From assembly GCF_022965805.1 (NCBI RefSeq), contig NC_133110.1:29694668-29758667 (forward strand): a stretch of 64,000 bases of DNA. The letters run 5' to 3'. The first letter of the stretch is position 1; each line of letters begins with the position of its first letter. Under the pieces are notes generated by a model, which saw only the letters and a program-made list of their open reading frames with translations, did not search any database and was not told where the DNA came from. Shown one piece after another: positions 1 through 10,823 of the stretch. This DNA comes from Primulina eburnea. Lineage: Eukaryota > Streptophyta > Magnoliopsida > Lamiales > Gesneriaceae. The translations under genes were made by a program, and so were the position numbers.

Positions 1-417
1 TGAGTTGTATAAATCAAAGTCTTCTAGTGGATCCTTCCCAAGGGGAAGAAGGGGTGACGTAGGAGTGTTTGAAATCTCCGAACATCCATAAACAAATTCG
101 TGTCTATTTATTTATTGCATTTACTTATGATTTCCATAGTTTTAAAGATGCATTGTTGAAGCATTTTCTGTGTTCTTCAAATACCAAAATATTGTACACC
201 AAGTGTTTGATAAAATGCTTCAACTGAATATTTTAACTCATTCAACGTGCATATATTTTAAATGGTTTACAAAATATTTATTCGGTTTCTACGAAGGATT
301 ATTTCGAGTATTTTCCGCTTGGTTTGAACACCAAACTCGATTTAATTCATCGGAGTTCAATATTTCAAGAACCGAGCTATTGTAGGTCAACGATTACCCC
401 CCTAATCGATCCTATCA
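1..417 (+). repeat. Element A, first LTR (3' part only)
   Basis: This is the end of a Ty1/copia-type LTR whose beginning lies left of the window. It matches the ends of the two other A LTRs (around 9891-10307 and 11978-12394) and finishes in CA at 417, directly before a primer-binding site. It contains no gene. The short frame at 170-385 is repeated in all three LTR copies and has no recognisable protein. Confidence 0.9.
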
Positions 418-419
418 AT

Positions 420-431
420 TGGTATCAGAGC
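420..431 (+). other. Primer-binding site, element A (first)
   Basis: TGGTATCAGAGC begins two bases after the LTR end. It is complementary to the 3' end of plant initiator methionine tRNA, the usual primer for minus-strand synthesis in plant LTR retrotransposons. Confidence 0.9.
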
Positions 432-938
432 GGGTGTTCTCGAAAGAACATTGAAACTGATTTTGATGTTTAAAATTCGAAATTTCAGATTTTTTACACA
501 TATATATGCAAAACTGAATTTTCGTGCAGCTTGCAGCGACCGCAGGAAAAATGGCATATCTCCTTGCTCGAGTGTCCAAATGACGAACCGCTTTTTGCGT
601 TGCAAACTAGACTCGTAGAGGTTTACAGCGGTATAAAATTTGCAGCCTAGTTATGCTCCAGAAAATACAGTTTATTCGTTGAAGGCAGAGCATATGTGCT
701 GCGGTAGAAAATGAGCAATGGAGAAAATTGGTTAGTTATCTCTCCTCTTTTACATTTTTCAATATTTCAAAAATATAGGGGGAGAACTCATTAAGATTTT
801 AATGGAGTTATTATTTTTAAATATTGAGGGGGAGAAAATTTTGTTTAAAATGTTTTGAAAATATGACTTTTTGATTCACACAAAAAGGGGGAGAAATATG
901 TTGGTTGAGTTGATTGTTTATCCATGTTTTGTGATCAT

Positions 939-953
939 CAAAAAGGGGGAGAT
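939..953 (+). other. Polypurine tract, element A
   Basis: A run of A and G (AAAAAGGGGGAGAT) ends directly before the TGTTGG start of the next LTR. This is the expected plus-strand priming site. The same junction recurs at 10809-10823. Confidence 0.85.
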
Positions 954-1475
954 TGTTGGAACTTTTCAAGTTCGCAATCTTGATTTTGATGTTAACAAAA
1001 CTTGTTATTGTGTTTCTAACATATTTACTCAAGTGTGAAGTTGCAAACACAAGAAGCTAGCTGAAACTGAATTTTGCACAAACTGAATTTCTGGCGAGCT
1101 TTGGTATTTTGATGATATCTCTCAACTGGATTATCCAAATGACAATCCGCCAACTGGACTGATTAGAAAACGCAATTTGGAACAAATCGTATTTCACATC
1201 AGTTAGGCAAAATCGGATGTTATCATGGTCTAACTGATCGCTCAATTACCGAACTGATCACACGAAAACAGCAATCAGTTGGGTTTGAGCAGCTGTGGTA
1301 TTTTGGTCATATCTCTCAGCTCGGTTATCGAAATGAAGCGATTCAGTATGCGTTGGAAAGATAAGACAAAGATCTACAAATCATTCTGATATGTAAAAGT
1401 CTGAATCGAAGCTTACGATGCTGATAAATGACGATGAAGCTACTGGTTCTGCACCAACTGAAATCAGTTAGGCTG

Positions 1476-1606
1476 ATTTCAGCAAACCAGTTGAAACTCA
1501 ACTGAACCAGACCTGCTGAACTGAACCAGCTACTGAACCAACTGAACCAGCTGCTGACCAGCTGACCAACCAACTGAATTGAACCAGTTGCTGACCAGTT
1601 GAACTG
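1476..1606 (+). repeat. Array of short AACTGAACCAGCTG-type repeats in the A LTR
   Basis: About a dozen degenerate copies of words such as AACTGAACCAG, CTGACCAG and CAGTTG lie head to tail. Many contain the palindromic CANNTG core (CAGCTG, CAACTG, CAGTTG). The array is about 150 bp upstream of the likely TATA box, as expected for U3 promoter sequence. The same array recurs at 11346-11476. Confidence 0.75.
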
Positions 1607-1749
1607 AACGATCAGATGGTTGACCAGAGTTGACCAGTCGGGAAAAATGCCCAGCAAGCCGAATTTGACTGTTGCAATTCCCGAAACAGTACAGAAACAT
1701 TCCCAACGGTCATATTCCTGTCTCTAACGTATATATCAGTGTTGGAGCT

Positions 1750-1757
1750 TATAAATA
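1750..1757 (+). promoter_or_regulatory. Likely TATA box of the element A LTR
   Basis: TATAAATA lies downstream of the repeat array in the middle of the LTR, the usual U3/R position. The same site occurs at 11620 in the third LTR. It is assigned by motif and position only. Confidence 0.6.
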
Positions 1758-1907
1758 CAACATCTTGAAGATCAAACAAGAGCTTTGGAAGTGGATTCAA
1801 AGCATGGGTACTTAGCATGAATATATCAGCTAGTCGAGAGCACAAGCCCTTGTGTGAGGAAACATTTGAGATGTACACTGTAACTGATAAATTCCTCACA
1901 CACAATC

Positions 1908-3493
1908 TGTAATAGCCGAGCCCGGTGTACGGTACGATTTAAGTTTCGTTTGTTATTTGGGATATTTGATTAGATGTTCAGAGTTGTATTTTTGGGCTAT
2001 AGTATTGTTAGTTTTATTGTCTTGAGGTGTTAGTTGATGTTGGTTGTTCGTTTCAGAGTTTCGGATCGATTTTAGTTGCATTGGAGGTGATCTTGGCCGT
2101 GACCTTAGTGCACCCGCGGTAGTGCAAGGAGTGCACCCGCGGTCGACTGTTCCAGTTTTTGTGTTGGAGGGCCGTAGCATCACCGCACCCGCGGTGATGC
2201 AGTGACCGCACCCACGGTGTGTAGCGCACCCGCGGTGCTTGCAGTACCGCACCCGCGGTGTCTGTGGTTCAGGATTTTTGTGGACTGCCGAAAGCTCAGC
2301 GCACCCGCGGCTTTTGTGTTGGCGCACCCGCGGTGATGAACAGTAGAGGTATGGTCGAGATTTATATTACCTTTTTGATGGATTTGACTTCATTCTTTCC
2401 TCTTTTCATTTCGAAATTCTCTCCATTTCAAGGGTTTTCAGCCATTTCTTTCCTTTCCTATCTTCGATTCAGACGTTTGTTAGGAATTTCGACTTGAGTT
2501 CGACGTTCTCCTTGGTGCTAGGAAGCTTGGGTAAGCTTTTGGTGCGATTCTGTTAAGGTTGTAAATTAAGAGTTGTTTAGGTGGGTTGTTTATGTGGATT
2601 TATGGATTATTTAGCTTGTAATCTTGGATATTTAGTTGATATTGGTGTTATTTGTGGATTATTTGTTGTAGGTGGTGATCAAGAGCTAAGTTGAGGTGTT
2701 TGTTGTGGTTTGTAAGTGGATATTCATTCCTTTTGCTCACATGATTTTATATGTATGTGTTTCAAAGAGTTTATTGTGTTATTCCCTTTCATTTGATCCA
2801 TAGTATGTATTGTTATATGTATTGGAGGCATTGTATGTCTCATTATTGATTAAAGGGAATACAAAGAGATATATAGAGTTCAAAGTGATTGTTAAAACCA
2901 GAGAAGAGTTTAAATGTTTTCGGATTGATAAATACATAGTCAGAGATTGCATGCAATATTAGATGATCATCGCCTATAGGCTTATATCCCTCAGAGTTAT
3001 CGGTATTTATATCGATTTGGGATACGAGCACCCCAGAGCAGAGATACTATTGATATCAATCCCCAGAGCAAAAGAGAAATACCATCATATTTTTATGCTA
3101 TTGCTATGTTATTGATATTCAGAGTTTACAGTTCAGAGTTGATGGTATTTATGATTTCAAAGAGATGTTTTACAGAGTTATTGTTCATTGTTATATAAGA
3201 GTTCCACTTGCTGAGATTTATTCTCATTCCAGTTATTTTCATGTGATGCAGATCAGAGTTGTGCCCCGGGACGTTGACTGTGGATTGGGGGTCATATGCA
3301 TACACCGTTGGAAGGAGGATTTTGGCATGATCATAGGAATGATGTTTTGTTTTTGTTATGTCATTTAAATGATCATGTATTTATTTTGTAAAGATATTTG
3401 ATGAAATGTATTTTGAAACTCCTTCCGTATATTTTAAAGAGAAAATTTTATTTCCGCTGCGTATTTATTTTAAAAGAGGATCGGGGTGTCACA
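1908..3493 (+). repeat. D1 5' LTR
   Basis: This 1586-bp LTR starts TGTAATAGCCGAGCC and ends GGGGTGTCACA. It contains an inverted-repeat array (2108-2336) followed by a TATA-like TATATTA at 2363. The 3' copy is 8101-9686. Short frames inside it (for example 2258-2497 and 3165-3368) recur in the other LTR and look like chance. Confidence 0.95.
2108..2336 (+). repeat. Array of ACCGCACCCGCGGT inverted repeats (D1 5' LTR)
   Basis: There are eight to nine copies of a GC-rich word centred on GCACCCGCGGT. Some form clear inverted repeats with the 4-base loop ACCC. The copy at 2179-2198, for example, has 8-bp arms ATCACCGC and GCGGTGAT. The array ends about 25 bp before a TATA-like box. The same motif occurs in D2, D3, C1, C2 and H. 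Confidence 0.9.
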
Positions 3494-3498
3494 TTTAG

Positions 3499-3510
3499 TG
3501 GTATCAGAGC
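3499..3510 (+). other. D1 primer-binding site
   Basis: TGGTATCAGAGC starts five bases after the 5' LTR end, separated by TTTAG. It matches the 3' end of initiator methionine tRNA. Confidence 0.92.
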
Positions 3511-3629
3511 GGTGTTCTTCGGACCAATGCATATGACTTCGTCTACTTTCAACTGTCCGGGTATGTTTTCTTTGCATCTATCTATTGTTATGAATTGATT
3601 GGTGTCTTGTGAGCATTGTAGAGTAGAGG

Positions 3630-6600
3630 ATGCCTCCTAAGCGTAAGGCGTCAGAGGGGGAGGATAGTTCGTCCTCGAGAGTTGTCGACGAGTTCGGCAA
3701 GTTACTGAAGGAGCAGGCTAAGGTTCACAGTGAGCAGATCCAGCAGTTGCTTAGACTGCAAGGAGCAGGCCAGGGCAGAGGCCAAGGTAGGGGGCAGGTT
3801 GCTCCAGTAGCAGTTGGTTCTGATGCTATCTTTTCTGCGTTTAAGAGGATGGATCCACCCGAGTTTCCAGGCAGCTCCGATCCTTTAGCTGCAGTAGAGT
3901 GGGTCAAGGCTTTGGAGGCGATTTTTGATCATCTCCACTATGAGGACAGAGACCGTATCAGTTGTGCTGTTTTCATGCTGGTTAAAGCTGCACGTTTGTG
4001 GTGGAATGCGACCAAGGTTGGCATTGATGTTTCTACTTTGAAGTGGTCTGAGTTTACTGAGCTTTTCTACGACAAGTACTTTCCTGATGCACTGCGAGCG
4101 AGGAAGGTCACAGAGTTCTTGGAGCTTCGTCAGGGGAGCTTGAATGTGGATGAGTATATTCTCAGGTTCGAGGAGGGTTGCCTTTTTGCTCCGTACATTG
4201 CTACCAGTGATAAAGATAAAGGTGCTCACTTCATTCGAGGCCTTAGAGCGGAGATCAGGCGTGATATCAATATGTCCAAGGCTGTGACTTTCAAGGAGAT
4301 TGTGTCCAAGGCGTTGCTAGCAGAGCAGGACGAGAAGGATATCGCCAGGGAGAGACAGGCGAGGCACCAGGCTAATGTTCAAAGAGGCCAGAGTTCAGGT
4401 CAGCGTGGCAGAGATCGATTCAAGGGGAAGGGCAAGGTGGATCAGAGTCCTAGGCCACCGTCAGTGCCAGTTGCTCCGTCTGATTCTGAGAGATCTTTGT
4501 GTCCCAAGTGTGGGAGACCTCATCGTGGAGAGTGTAGATTTGGCACTCGTTCTTGTTATCGTTGTGGCATGCCAGGCCATATTTCCAGAGATTGTCCTAG
4601 GGGAGCTAGCCAGGAGAAGGTGCAGGGTCGTATCTTTTCGATGACTAAGGAAGGTATTAATCGTAATTCTTCTGTAATCTCTAGTTCCATTTTAATTTCA
4701 GGCAGAGTAGCTACTACTTTGATTGATACTGGTGCTACTCATTCTTTTATGTCTGAATTGTTTTTGAGATCTTTGGGTATAGTTCCTTCTGTTATTCCCC
4801 TCCAGCTTAGTGTTGTTTTGCCTTCGGGAGATGTTTTGTGCCCGACTTCCATAGTGTATGCGTGCCCCGTTCGTTTTGTTGATCGAGAGGTCTTTGCTGA
4901 TTTGATTGTGATCCCGATGGTTGCCTTTGATGTTATTCTTGGCATGGATTGGCTGTCGACCTATCGTGCTGTTATTGATTGCGTTGCTAAGACGGTGACT
5001 TTTGCAGATGATGGCCAGGGAGGAGTTCTCGCCAGCTCAGGTACTTCGCTGGTCCTTCCTTTTATTTCGTGTCTTGATGCTGAGAGGCTATTGTGTAGAG
5101 GTTGTGATGTTTTTCTAGCATCTGTTGTGGATATGGATAGACTGATTAAGTTGAATATTGATGATATTGATGTGGTGAGGAAGTTTGCGGATGTGTTTGA
5201 GGATGATGTTCCGGGTTTGCCGCCGGATAGAGATGTAGAGTTTGTTATTGATCTTGCTCCAGGTACGGTTCCTATTTCTAAGGCTCCGTATAGGATGGCT
5301 CCTACCGAGATGAAAGAGTTGAAGACGCAGTTGCAGGATCTTATAGATAAGGGTTTCATTCGTCCGAGTTCTTCGCCTTGGGGAGCTCCGGTTCTATTTG
5401 TTAAGAAGAAGGACGGGTCTTTGCGTCTGTGTATCGATTACAGAGAGCTCAACAAAGTGACGATCAAGAACAAGTATCCGTTGCCACGGATTGACGATCT
5501 ATTTGACCAACTCCAGGGTGCCACTGTTTTCTCGAAGATTGATCTTCGGTCTGGCTACTATCAGTTGAAGGTTAGGGAGTCTGATATCCCTAAGACGGCT
5601 TTCAGGACCAGGTATGGTCACTATGAGTTTCTCGTGATGTCTTTTGGTTTGACCAATGCCCCTTCTGTTTTCATGGACCTGATGAACCGTGTGTTCAAGC
5701 CGTATTTGGATAGCTTCGTCATTGTCTTTATCGACGATATATTGATCTATTCCAAGACCAGAGAGCTTCATTCAGAGCATCTCAGAGTTGTTCTCCAGTT
5801 GCTGAGAGAGCGGAGGTTGTTTGCTAAGTTGAAGAAGTGTGAGTTTTGGCTGGATCAGATTTCTTTTCTAGGCCATGTCGTTTCGAGGGATGGCATTGCT
5901 GTTGATCCGATGAAGATAGAGGCGATTCAGAAGTGGCCTATTCCTACGACTGTTTCAGAGGTACGCAGTTTCCTTGGTTTGGCGGGTTATTATCGTCGTT
6001 TTATTTCGGATTTTTCCAAGATTGCCCTGCCATTGTCCAATCTGACAAGGAAGACTGTGAAGTTCGAGTGGTCTATAGATTGCCAGAGCGCATTTCAGGA
6101 GTTGAAGGATAGATTGACGTCAGCTCCTATTCTCGCAGTGCCCAGTGGTTCAGAGGATTTTGTGGTCTTTACCGATGCGTCGAAGAAGGGTCTCGGTGCA
6201 GTGTTGATGCAGAGAGGTAGGGTCATTGCCTATGCTTCTCGCCAGTTGAAGGATTATGAGAAGAATTATTCGACGCACGATTTGGAGCTAGCAGCTGTGG
6301 TTTTCGCCCTTAAGATTTGGAGACATTATCTGTATGGCGAAAAGTGTGAGATCTTCACAGACCACAAGAGTTTGAAGTATCTGTTCTCGCAGAAAGAGCT
6401 CAATATGCGGCAGAGGAGGTGGTTAGAGCTTGTCAAGGATTACGATGTAACTATCAGTTATCACCCAGGGAAGGCGAATGTTGTGGCTGATGCTTTAAGC
6501 CGCAAGTCGAGTGTTTCATTGAGTTCTTTGATTCAGAGACCGTTACTGATGGATTTGCAGAGAGAGGATATTGATCTGGTGATTCCAGGCACCATTGCTC

Positions 6601-8060
6601 GTCTTTCAGCGTTAGTTATTCGATCTTCATTGACGGACAGGATTCGTAGAGAGCAGTCGACTGATGTTCAGTTGACAGAGTTGAGAGATAGAGCAGAGAT
6701 TAGAGGTAATTCAGAGTTTGCCTTGAATGGTGATGGTTTGGTGACTTTCAGAGGTCGTATTTGTGTTCCTGTTGGCGATGATATTCGTAGAGATATTCTG
6801 ACAGAGGCTCATACCGCGCCGTATTCGATTCATCCAGGCAGTATGAAGATGTATCAGGATCTTCGTCGACTCTACTGGTGGCCAGGTATGAAGAAGGATG
6901 TTGCCGTGTTCATTTCTCAGTGCCTTACTTGTCAGCAGGTGAAGATTGAGCACCAGAGACCTGCTGGGACATTGTTGTCGTTGCCGATTCCTCAGTGGAA
7001 GTGGGAGCATATTACGATGGATTTCGTGACTGGTCTTCCCAGAGTGCGGAGAGGTTTCAATTCTATTTGGGTTATCGTTGATAGATTGACTAAGTCAGCG
7101 CACTTTCTTCCAGTCAAGACGACGTATTCGTTGAACCAGTATGCCGAGGACTACATAGCAGAGATTGTCAGACTTCATGGTTTTCCTGTGTCGATCGTGT
7201 CTGATCGTGACCCCAGATTTACTTCAGAGTTTTGGAAGAGTTTGCACAGAGCTATGGGTTCGCGATTAGCATTCATTACAGCCTATCATCCTCAGAGTGA
7301 TGGTCAGTCAGAGAGAGTCATTCAGATTCTTGAGGATATGCTCAGAGCGTGTACTATAGACTTTCCAGGTAGCTGGGATTCTTTGTTGCCTTTGGCTGAG
7401 TTCACTTATAATAATAGCTACCAGGCGACGATTGGCATGGCACCGTATGAGGCACTTTATGGCAGGAAGTGCAGGTCTCCCTTGTATTGGGACGAGGTTG
7501 GTGAGAGGAAGATGTTGGGACCAGAGTTGGTCCAGCAGACTGCTGATGTTGTTGCTGTTATCAGAGAAAGGATGAAGACTGCCCAGTCCAGACAGAAGAG
7601 CTATGCAGATGTTCGTCGCAGACCTTTGCAGTTCGAGATTGGCGACCACGTGTTTCTGAAGATAGCACCTCTCAAGGGTGTGATGAGATTTGGTAAGAAG
7701 GGCAAGTTGAGTCCTAGATTTATTGGTCCATTCGAGATATTGGACAGAGTTGGCGATCGAGCCTACAGATTAGCCCTACCTCCAGATCTTGACAGAGTTC
7801 ATAATGTGTTTCACGTTTCGATGCTCAGGAAGTATGTTACAGATCCTTCCCATGTTCTACGCCATGAGCCATTGGACTTGACGCCGAATTTGACATATCA
7901 AGAGATTCCGATTCAGATTTTGGATCGCACAGTTAGAGTTCTGAGGAACAAAGAGATCGGCATTGTCAAAGTTCTTTGGAGGAACCATTTGTTAGAGGAG
8001 GCTACGTGGGAACCAGAGGATGAGATGAGAGAGAAGTATCCTGAGTTGTTCGTGCCGTGA
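3630..8060 (+). CDS. gag-pol: D1 Gag-Pol polyprotein, intact
   Basis: This single open frame of 1476 residues encodes the structural and enzymatic proteins of a gypsy chromovirus. Domains in order: Gag with a Cys-rich CPKCG stretch (about 291) and a CCHC zinc knuckle [14 protein letters not shown] (309-322); aspartic protease with LIDTGA (Asp 366); reverse transcriptase with FIDD (about 700-703); RNase H with Asp 849 and DHKSLKYL near 911; and integrase. The integrase has an HHCC zinc finger (about 1061-1101) and a catalytic triad Asp 1131, Asp 1192 and Glu 1228, giving the DD35E spacing. The tail (about 1426-1476, [17 protein letters not shown]) is a chromodomain-like module, which in chromoviruses is thought to steer integration to heterochromatin. 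The ATG at 3630 is the first in frame, 136 bp after the LTR. There is no stop or frameshift between gag and pol. Confidence 0.95.
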   Translation: MPPKRKASEGEDSSSSRVVDEFGKLLKEQAKVHSEQIQQLLRLQGAGQGRGQGRGQVAPVAVGSDAIFSAFKRMDPPEFPGSSDPLAAVEWVKALEAIFDHLHYEDRDRISCAVFMLVKAARLWWNATKVGIDVSTLKWSEFTELFYDKYFPDALRARKVTEFLELRQGSLNVDEYILRFEEGCLFAPYIATSDKDKGAHFIRGLRAEIRRDINMSKAVTFKEIVSKALLAEQDEKDIARERQARHQANVQRGQSSGQRGRDRFKGKGKVDQSPRPPSVPVAPSDSERSLCPKCGRPHRGECRFGTRSCYRCGMPGHISRDCPRGASQEKVQGRIFSMTKEGINRNSSVISSSILISGRVATTLIDTGATHSFMSELFLRSLGIVPSVIPLQLSVVLPSGDVLCPTSIVYACPVRFVDREVFADLIVIPMVAFDVILGMDWLSTYRAVIDCVAKTVTFADDGQGGVLASSGTSLVLPFISCLDAERLLCRGCDVFLASVVDMDRLIKLNIDDIDVVRKFADVFEDDVPGLPPDRDVEFVIDLAPGTVPISKAPYRMAPTEMKELKTQLQDLIDKGFIRPSSSPWGAPVLFVKKKDGSLRLCIDYRELNKVTIKNKYPLPRIDDLFDQLQGATVFSKIDLRSGYYQLKVRESDIPKTAFRTRYGHYEFLVMSFGLTNAPSVFMDLMNRVFKPYLDSFVIVFIDDILIYSKTRELHSEHLRVVLQLLRERRLFAKLKKCEFWLDQISFLGHVVSRDGIAVDPMKIEAIQKWPIPTTVSEVRSFLGLAGYYRRFISDFSKIALPLSNLTRKTVKFEWSIDCQSAFQELKDRLTSAPILAVPSGSEDFVVFTDASKKGLGAVLMQRGRVIAYASRQLKDYEKNYSTHDLELAAVVFALKIWRHYLYGEKCEIFTDHKSLKYLFSQKELNMRQRRWLELVKDYDVTISYHPGKANVVADALSRKSSVSLSSLIQRPLLMDLQREDIDLVIPGTIARLSALVIRSSLTDRIRREQSTDVQLTELRDRAEIRGNSEFALNGDGLVTFRGRICVPVGDDIRRDILTEAHTAPYSIHPGSMKMYQDLRRLYWWPGMKKDVAVFISQCLTCQQVKIEHQRPAGTLLSLPIPQWKWEHITMDFVTGLPRVRRGFNSIWVIVDRLTKSAHFLPVKTTYSLNQYAEDYIAEIVRLHGFPVSIVSDRDPRFTSEFWKSLHRAMGSRLAFITAYHPQSDGQSERVIQILEDMLRACTIDFPGSWDSLLPLAEFTYNNSYQATIGMAPYEALYGRKCRSPLYWDEVGERKMLGPELVQQTADVVAVIRERMKTAQSRQKSYADVRRRPLQFEIGDHVFLKIAPLKGVMRFGKKGKLSPRFIGPFEILDRVGDRAYRLALPPDLDRVHNVFHVSMLRKYVTDPSHVLRHEPLDLTPNLTYQEIPIQILDRTVRVLRNKEIGIVKVLWRNHLLEEATWEPEDEMREKYPELFVP

Positions 8061-8089
8061 CGTCAATTTCGCGGACGAAATTCCCTTAA

Positions 8090-8100
8090 GGGGGGGAGAT
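8090..8100 (+). other. D1 polypurine tract
   Basis: The purine run GGGGGGGAGAT lies directly before the 3' LTR start at 8101, about 30 bp after the gag-pol stop. Confidence 0.88.
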
Positions 8101-9686
8101 TGTAATAGCCGAGCCCGGTGTACGGTACGATTTAAGTTTCGTTTGTTATTTGGGATATTTGATTAGATGTTCAGAGTTGTATTTTTGGGCTATAGTATTG
8201 TTAGTTTTATTGTCTTGAGGTGTTAGTTGATGTTGGTTGTTCGTTTCAGAGTTTCGGATCGATTTTAGTTGCATTGGAGGTGATCTTGGCCGTGACCTTA
8301 GTGCACCCGCGGTAGTGCAAGGAGTGCACCCGCGGTCGACTGTTCCAGTTTTTGTGTTGGAGGGCCGTAGCATCACCGCACCCGCGGTGATGCAGTGACC
8401 GCACCCGCGGTGTGTAGCGCACCCGCGGTGCTTGCAGTACCGCACCCGCGGTGTCTGTGGTTCAGGATTTTTGTGGACTGCCGAAAGCTCAGCGCACCCG
8501 CGGCTTTTGTGTTGGCGCACCCGCGGTGATGAACAGTAGAGGTATGGTCGAGATTTATATTACCTTTTTGATGGATTTGACTTCATTCTTTCCTCTTTTC
8601 ATTTCGAAATTCTCTCCATTTCAAGGGTTTTCAGCCATTTCTTTCCTTTCCTATCTTCGATTCAGGCGTTTTTTTGGAATTTCGACTTGAGTTCGACGTT
8701 CTCCTTGGTGCTAGGAAGCTTGGGTAAGCTTTTGGTGCGATTCTGTTAAGGTTGTAAATTAAGAGTTGTTTAGGTGGGTTGTTTATGTGGATTTATGGAT
8801 TATTTAGCTTGTAATCTTGGATATTTAGTTGATATTGGTGTTATTTGTGGATTATTTGTTGTAGGTGGTGATCAAGAGCTAAGTTGAGGTGTTTGTTGTG
8901 GTTTGTAAGTGGAAATTCATTCCTTTTGCTCACATGATTTTATATGTATGTGTTTCAAAGAGTTTATTGTGTTATTCCCTTTCATTTGATCCATAGTATG
9001 TATTGTTATATGTATTGGAGGCATTGTATGTCTCATTATTGATTAAAGGGAATACAAAGAGATATATAGAGTTCAAAGTGATTGTTAAAACCAGAGAAGA
9101 GTTTAAATGTTTTCGGATTGATAAATACATAGTCAGAGATTGCATGCAATATTAGATGATCATCGCCTATAGGCTTATATCCCTCAGAGTTATCGGTATT
9201 TATATCGATTTGGGATACGAGCACTCCAGAGCAGAGATACTATTGATATCAATCCCCAGAGCAAAAGAGAAATACCATCATATTTTTATGCTATTACTAT
9301 GTTATTGATATTCAGAGTTTACAGTTCAGAGTTGATGGTATTTATGATTTCAAAGAGATGTTTTACAGAGTTATTGTTCATTGTTATATAAGAGTTCCAC
9401 TTGCTGAGATTTATTCTCATTCCAGTTATTTTCATGTGATGCAGATCAGAGTTGTGCCCCGGGACGTTGACTGTGGATTGGGGGTCATATGCATACACCG
9501 TTGGAAGGAGGATTTTGGCATGATCATAGGAATGATGTTTTGTTTTTATTATGTCATTTAAATGATCATGTATTTATTTTGTAAAGATATTTGATGAAAT
9601 GTATTTTGAAACTCCTTCCGTATATTTTAAAGAGAAAATTTTATTTCCGCTGCGTATTTATTTTAAAAGAGGATCGGGGTGTCACA
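8101..9686 (+). repeat. D1 3' LTR
   Basis: This 1586-bp copy has the same length as the 5' LTR (offset 6193). I count about eight substitutions by eye, three of them clustered at 8656-8666, and no indel. The inverted-repeat array is at 8301-8529. It is followed by the second TSD copy CAATC (9687-9691). Confidence 0.95.
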
Positions 9687-9691
9687 CAATC

Positions 9692-10307
9692 ACTCACACA
9701 TATACAGAGAGTTTGAGCTGAAAAGTTTAGTTGAGTGAGTCTTTACACAAAGACGTAAAACATTGTGTTTGTAGTCTTTGCATATGAGACATTAAACAAT
9801 ATGCTGATTGTGAGGTGCTGCCTACAATCTTGAGTGCTAGGAGTTCAGTTTTAGGCAGTGGGTAAGTCCTAGCTAAATGGGTTTGCACAATGAGTTGTAT
9901 AAATCAAAGTCTTCTAGTGGATCCTTCCCAAGGGGAAGAAGGGGTGACGTAGGAGTGTTTGAAATTTCCGAACATCCATAAACAAATTCGTGTCTATTTA
10001 TTTATTGCATTTACTTATGATTTCCATAGTTTTAAAGATGCATTGTTGAAGCATTTTCTGTGTTCTTCAAATACCAAAATATTGTACACCAAGTGTTTGA
10101 TAAAATGCTTCAACTGAATATTTTAACTCATTCAACGTGCATATATTTTAAATGGTTTACAAAATATTTATTCGGTTTCTACGAAGGATTATTTCGAGTA
10201 TTTTCCGCTTGGTTTGAACACCAAACTCGATTTAATTCATCGGTGTTCAATATTTCAAGAACCGAGCTATTGTAGCTCAACGATTACCCCCCTAATCGAT
10301 CCTATCA
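9692..10307 (+). repeat. Element A, middle LTR, right part
   Basis: This resumes the LTR begun at 954, after D1 and its duplicated CAATC. It matches about 11779-12394 and ends CCTATCA directly before a primer-binding site. Confidence 0.92.
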
Positions 10308-10823
10308 ATTGGTATCAGAGCGGGTGTTCTCGAAAGAACATTGAAACTGATTTTGATGTTTAAAATTCGAAATTTCAGATTTTTTACACATATATATGCA
10401 AAACTGAATTTTCGTGCAGCTTGCAGCGACCGCAGGAAAAATGGCATATCTCCTTGCTCGAGTGTCCAAATGACGAACCGCTTTTTGCGTTGCAAACTAG
10501 ACTCGTAGAGGTTTACAGCGGTATAAAATTTGCAGCCTAGTTATGCTCCAGAAAATACAGTTTATTCGTTGAAGGCAGAGCATATGTGCTGCGGTAGAAA
10601 ATGAGCAATGGAGAAAATTGGTTAGTTATCTCTCCTCTTTTACATTTTTCAATATTTCAAAAATATAGGGGGAGAACTCATTAAGATTTTAATGGAGTTA
10701 TTATTTTTAAATATTGAGGGGGAGAAAATTTTGCTTAAAATATTTGAAAATATTGAGGGGGAGAAATATGTTGGTTGAGTTGATTGTTTATCCATGTTTT
10801 GTGATCATCAAAAAGGGGGAGAT
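10308..10823 (+). mobile_element. Element A, second internal region (non-autonomous)
   Basis: This 516-bp copy of the internal region at 418-953 has the primer site at 10310-10321 and the polypurine tract just before 10824. A stretch near 10736-10760 differs by a small deletion or rearrangement around two purine tracts. It has no coding capacity. Confidence 0.82.

Larger units (their letters stand above)
418..953 (+). mobile_element. Element A, first internal region (non-autonomous)
   Basis: This 536-bp stretch lies between two A LTRs. It opens with a primer-binding site and closes with a polypurine tract, so it is the complete internal region of a non-autonomous copia element. No gag, protease, integrase or RT coding is present. 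Four purine-rich tracts of the type GGGGGAGA occur near 778, 826, 886 and 944. Repeated polypurine tracts before the 3' LTR are known from the SIRE/Maximus copia lineage, which is my tentative assignment. It differs from the second internal region (10308-10823) by about 20 bp around 840-890. Confidence 0.8.
954..1907 (+). repeat. Element A, middle LTR, left part
   Basis: This LTR starts with TGTTGGAACTTTTC. Compared with the uninterrupted copy at 10824-12394, it is split at 1907 by gypsy element D1 and resumes at 9692. Without D1 it is about 1570 bp. The five bases CAATC at 1903-1907 are repeated after D1 at 9687-9691. The LTR holds an array of CAACTG/CAGTTG-like words (1476-1606) and a TATA box at 1750. 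Confidence 0.92.
1908..9686 (+). mobile_element. D1: complete Ty3/gypsy chromovirus (Tekay/Del type)
   Basis: This full-length 7779-bp element has a 5' LTR (1908-3493), tRNA-Met primer site, one open gag-pol frame (3630-8060), polypurine tract and 3' LTR (8101-9686). It is flanked by the TSD CAATC (1903-1907 and 9687-9691) and sits in the middle LTR of element A. The LTRs have equal length and about 8 mismatches by eye, so the insertion is recent. Nothing needed for autonomy is visibly missing. The Tekay/Del assignment is inferred from the long LTRs and the chromodomain-like C terminus. Confidence 0.95.

Noticed and set aside
1953..2327. 124-residue minus-strand frame rich in RGC and TAGA
   Set aside because: It is a reading of the GC-rich repeat array and recurs at 8146-8520. 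It has no protein similarity that I recognise.
2108..2336. CRISPR-like array of short repeats with spacers
   Set aside because: Repeats are degenerate, spacers are irregular, the block lies in a plant LTR promoter and is duplicated in both LTRs. No cas gene or prokaryotic context exists.
3398..3598. Small gene upstream of D1 gag
   Set aside because: It spans the LTR end and primer site, the untranslated leader of the element.
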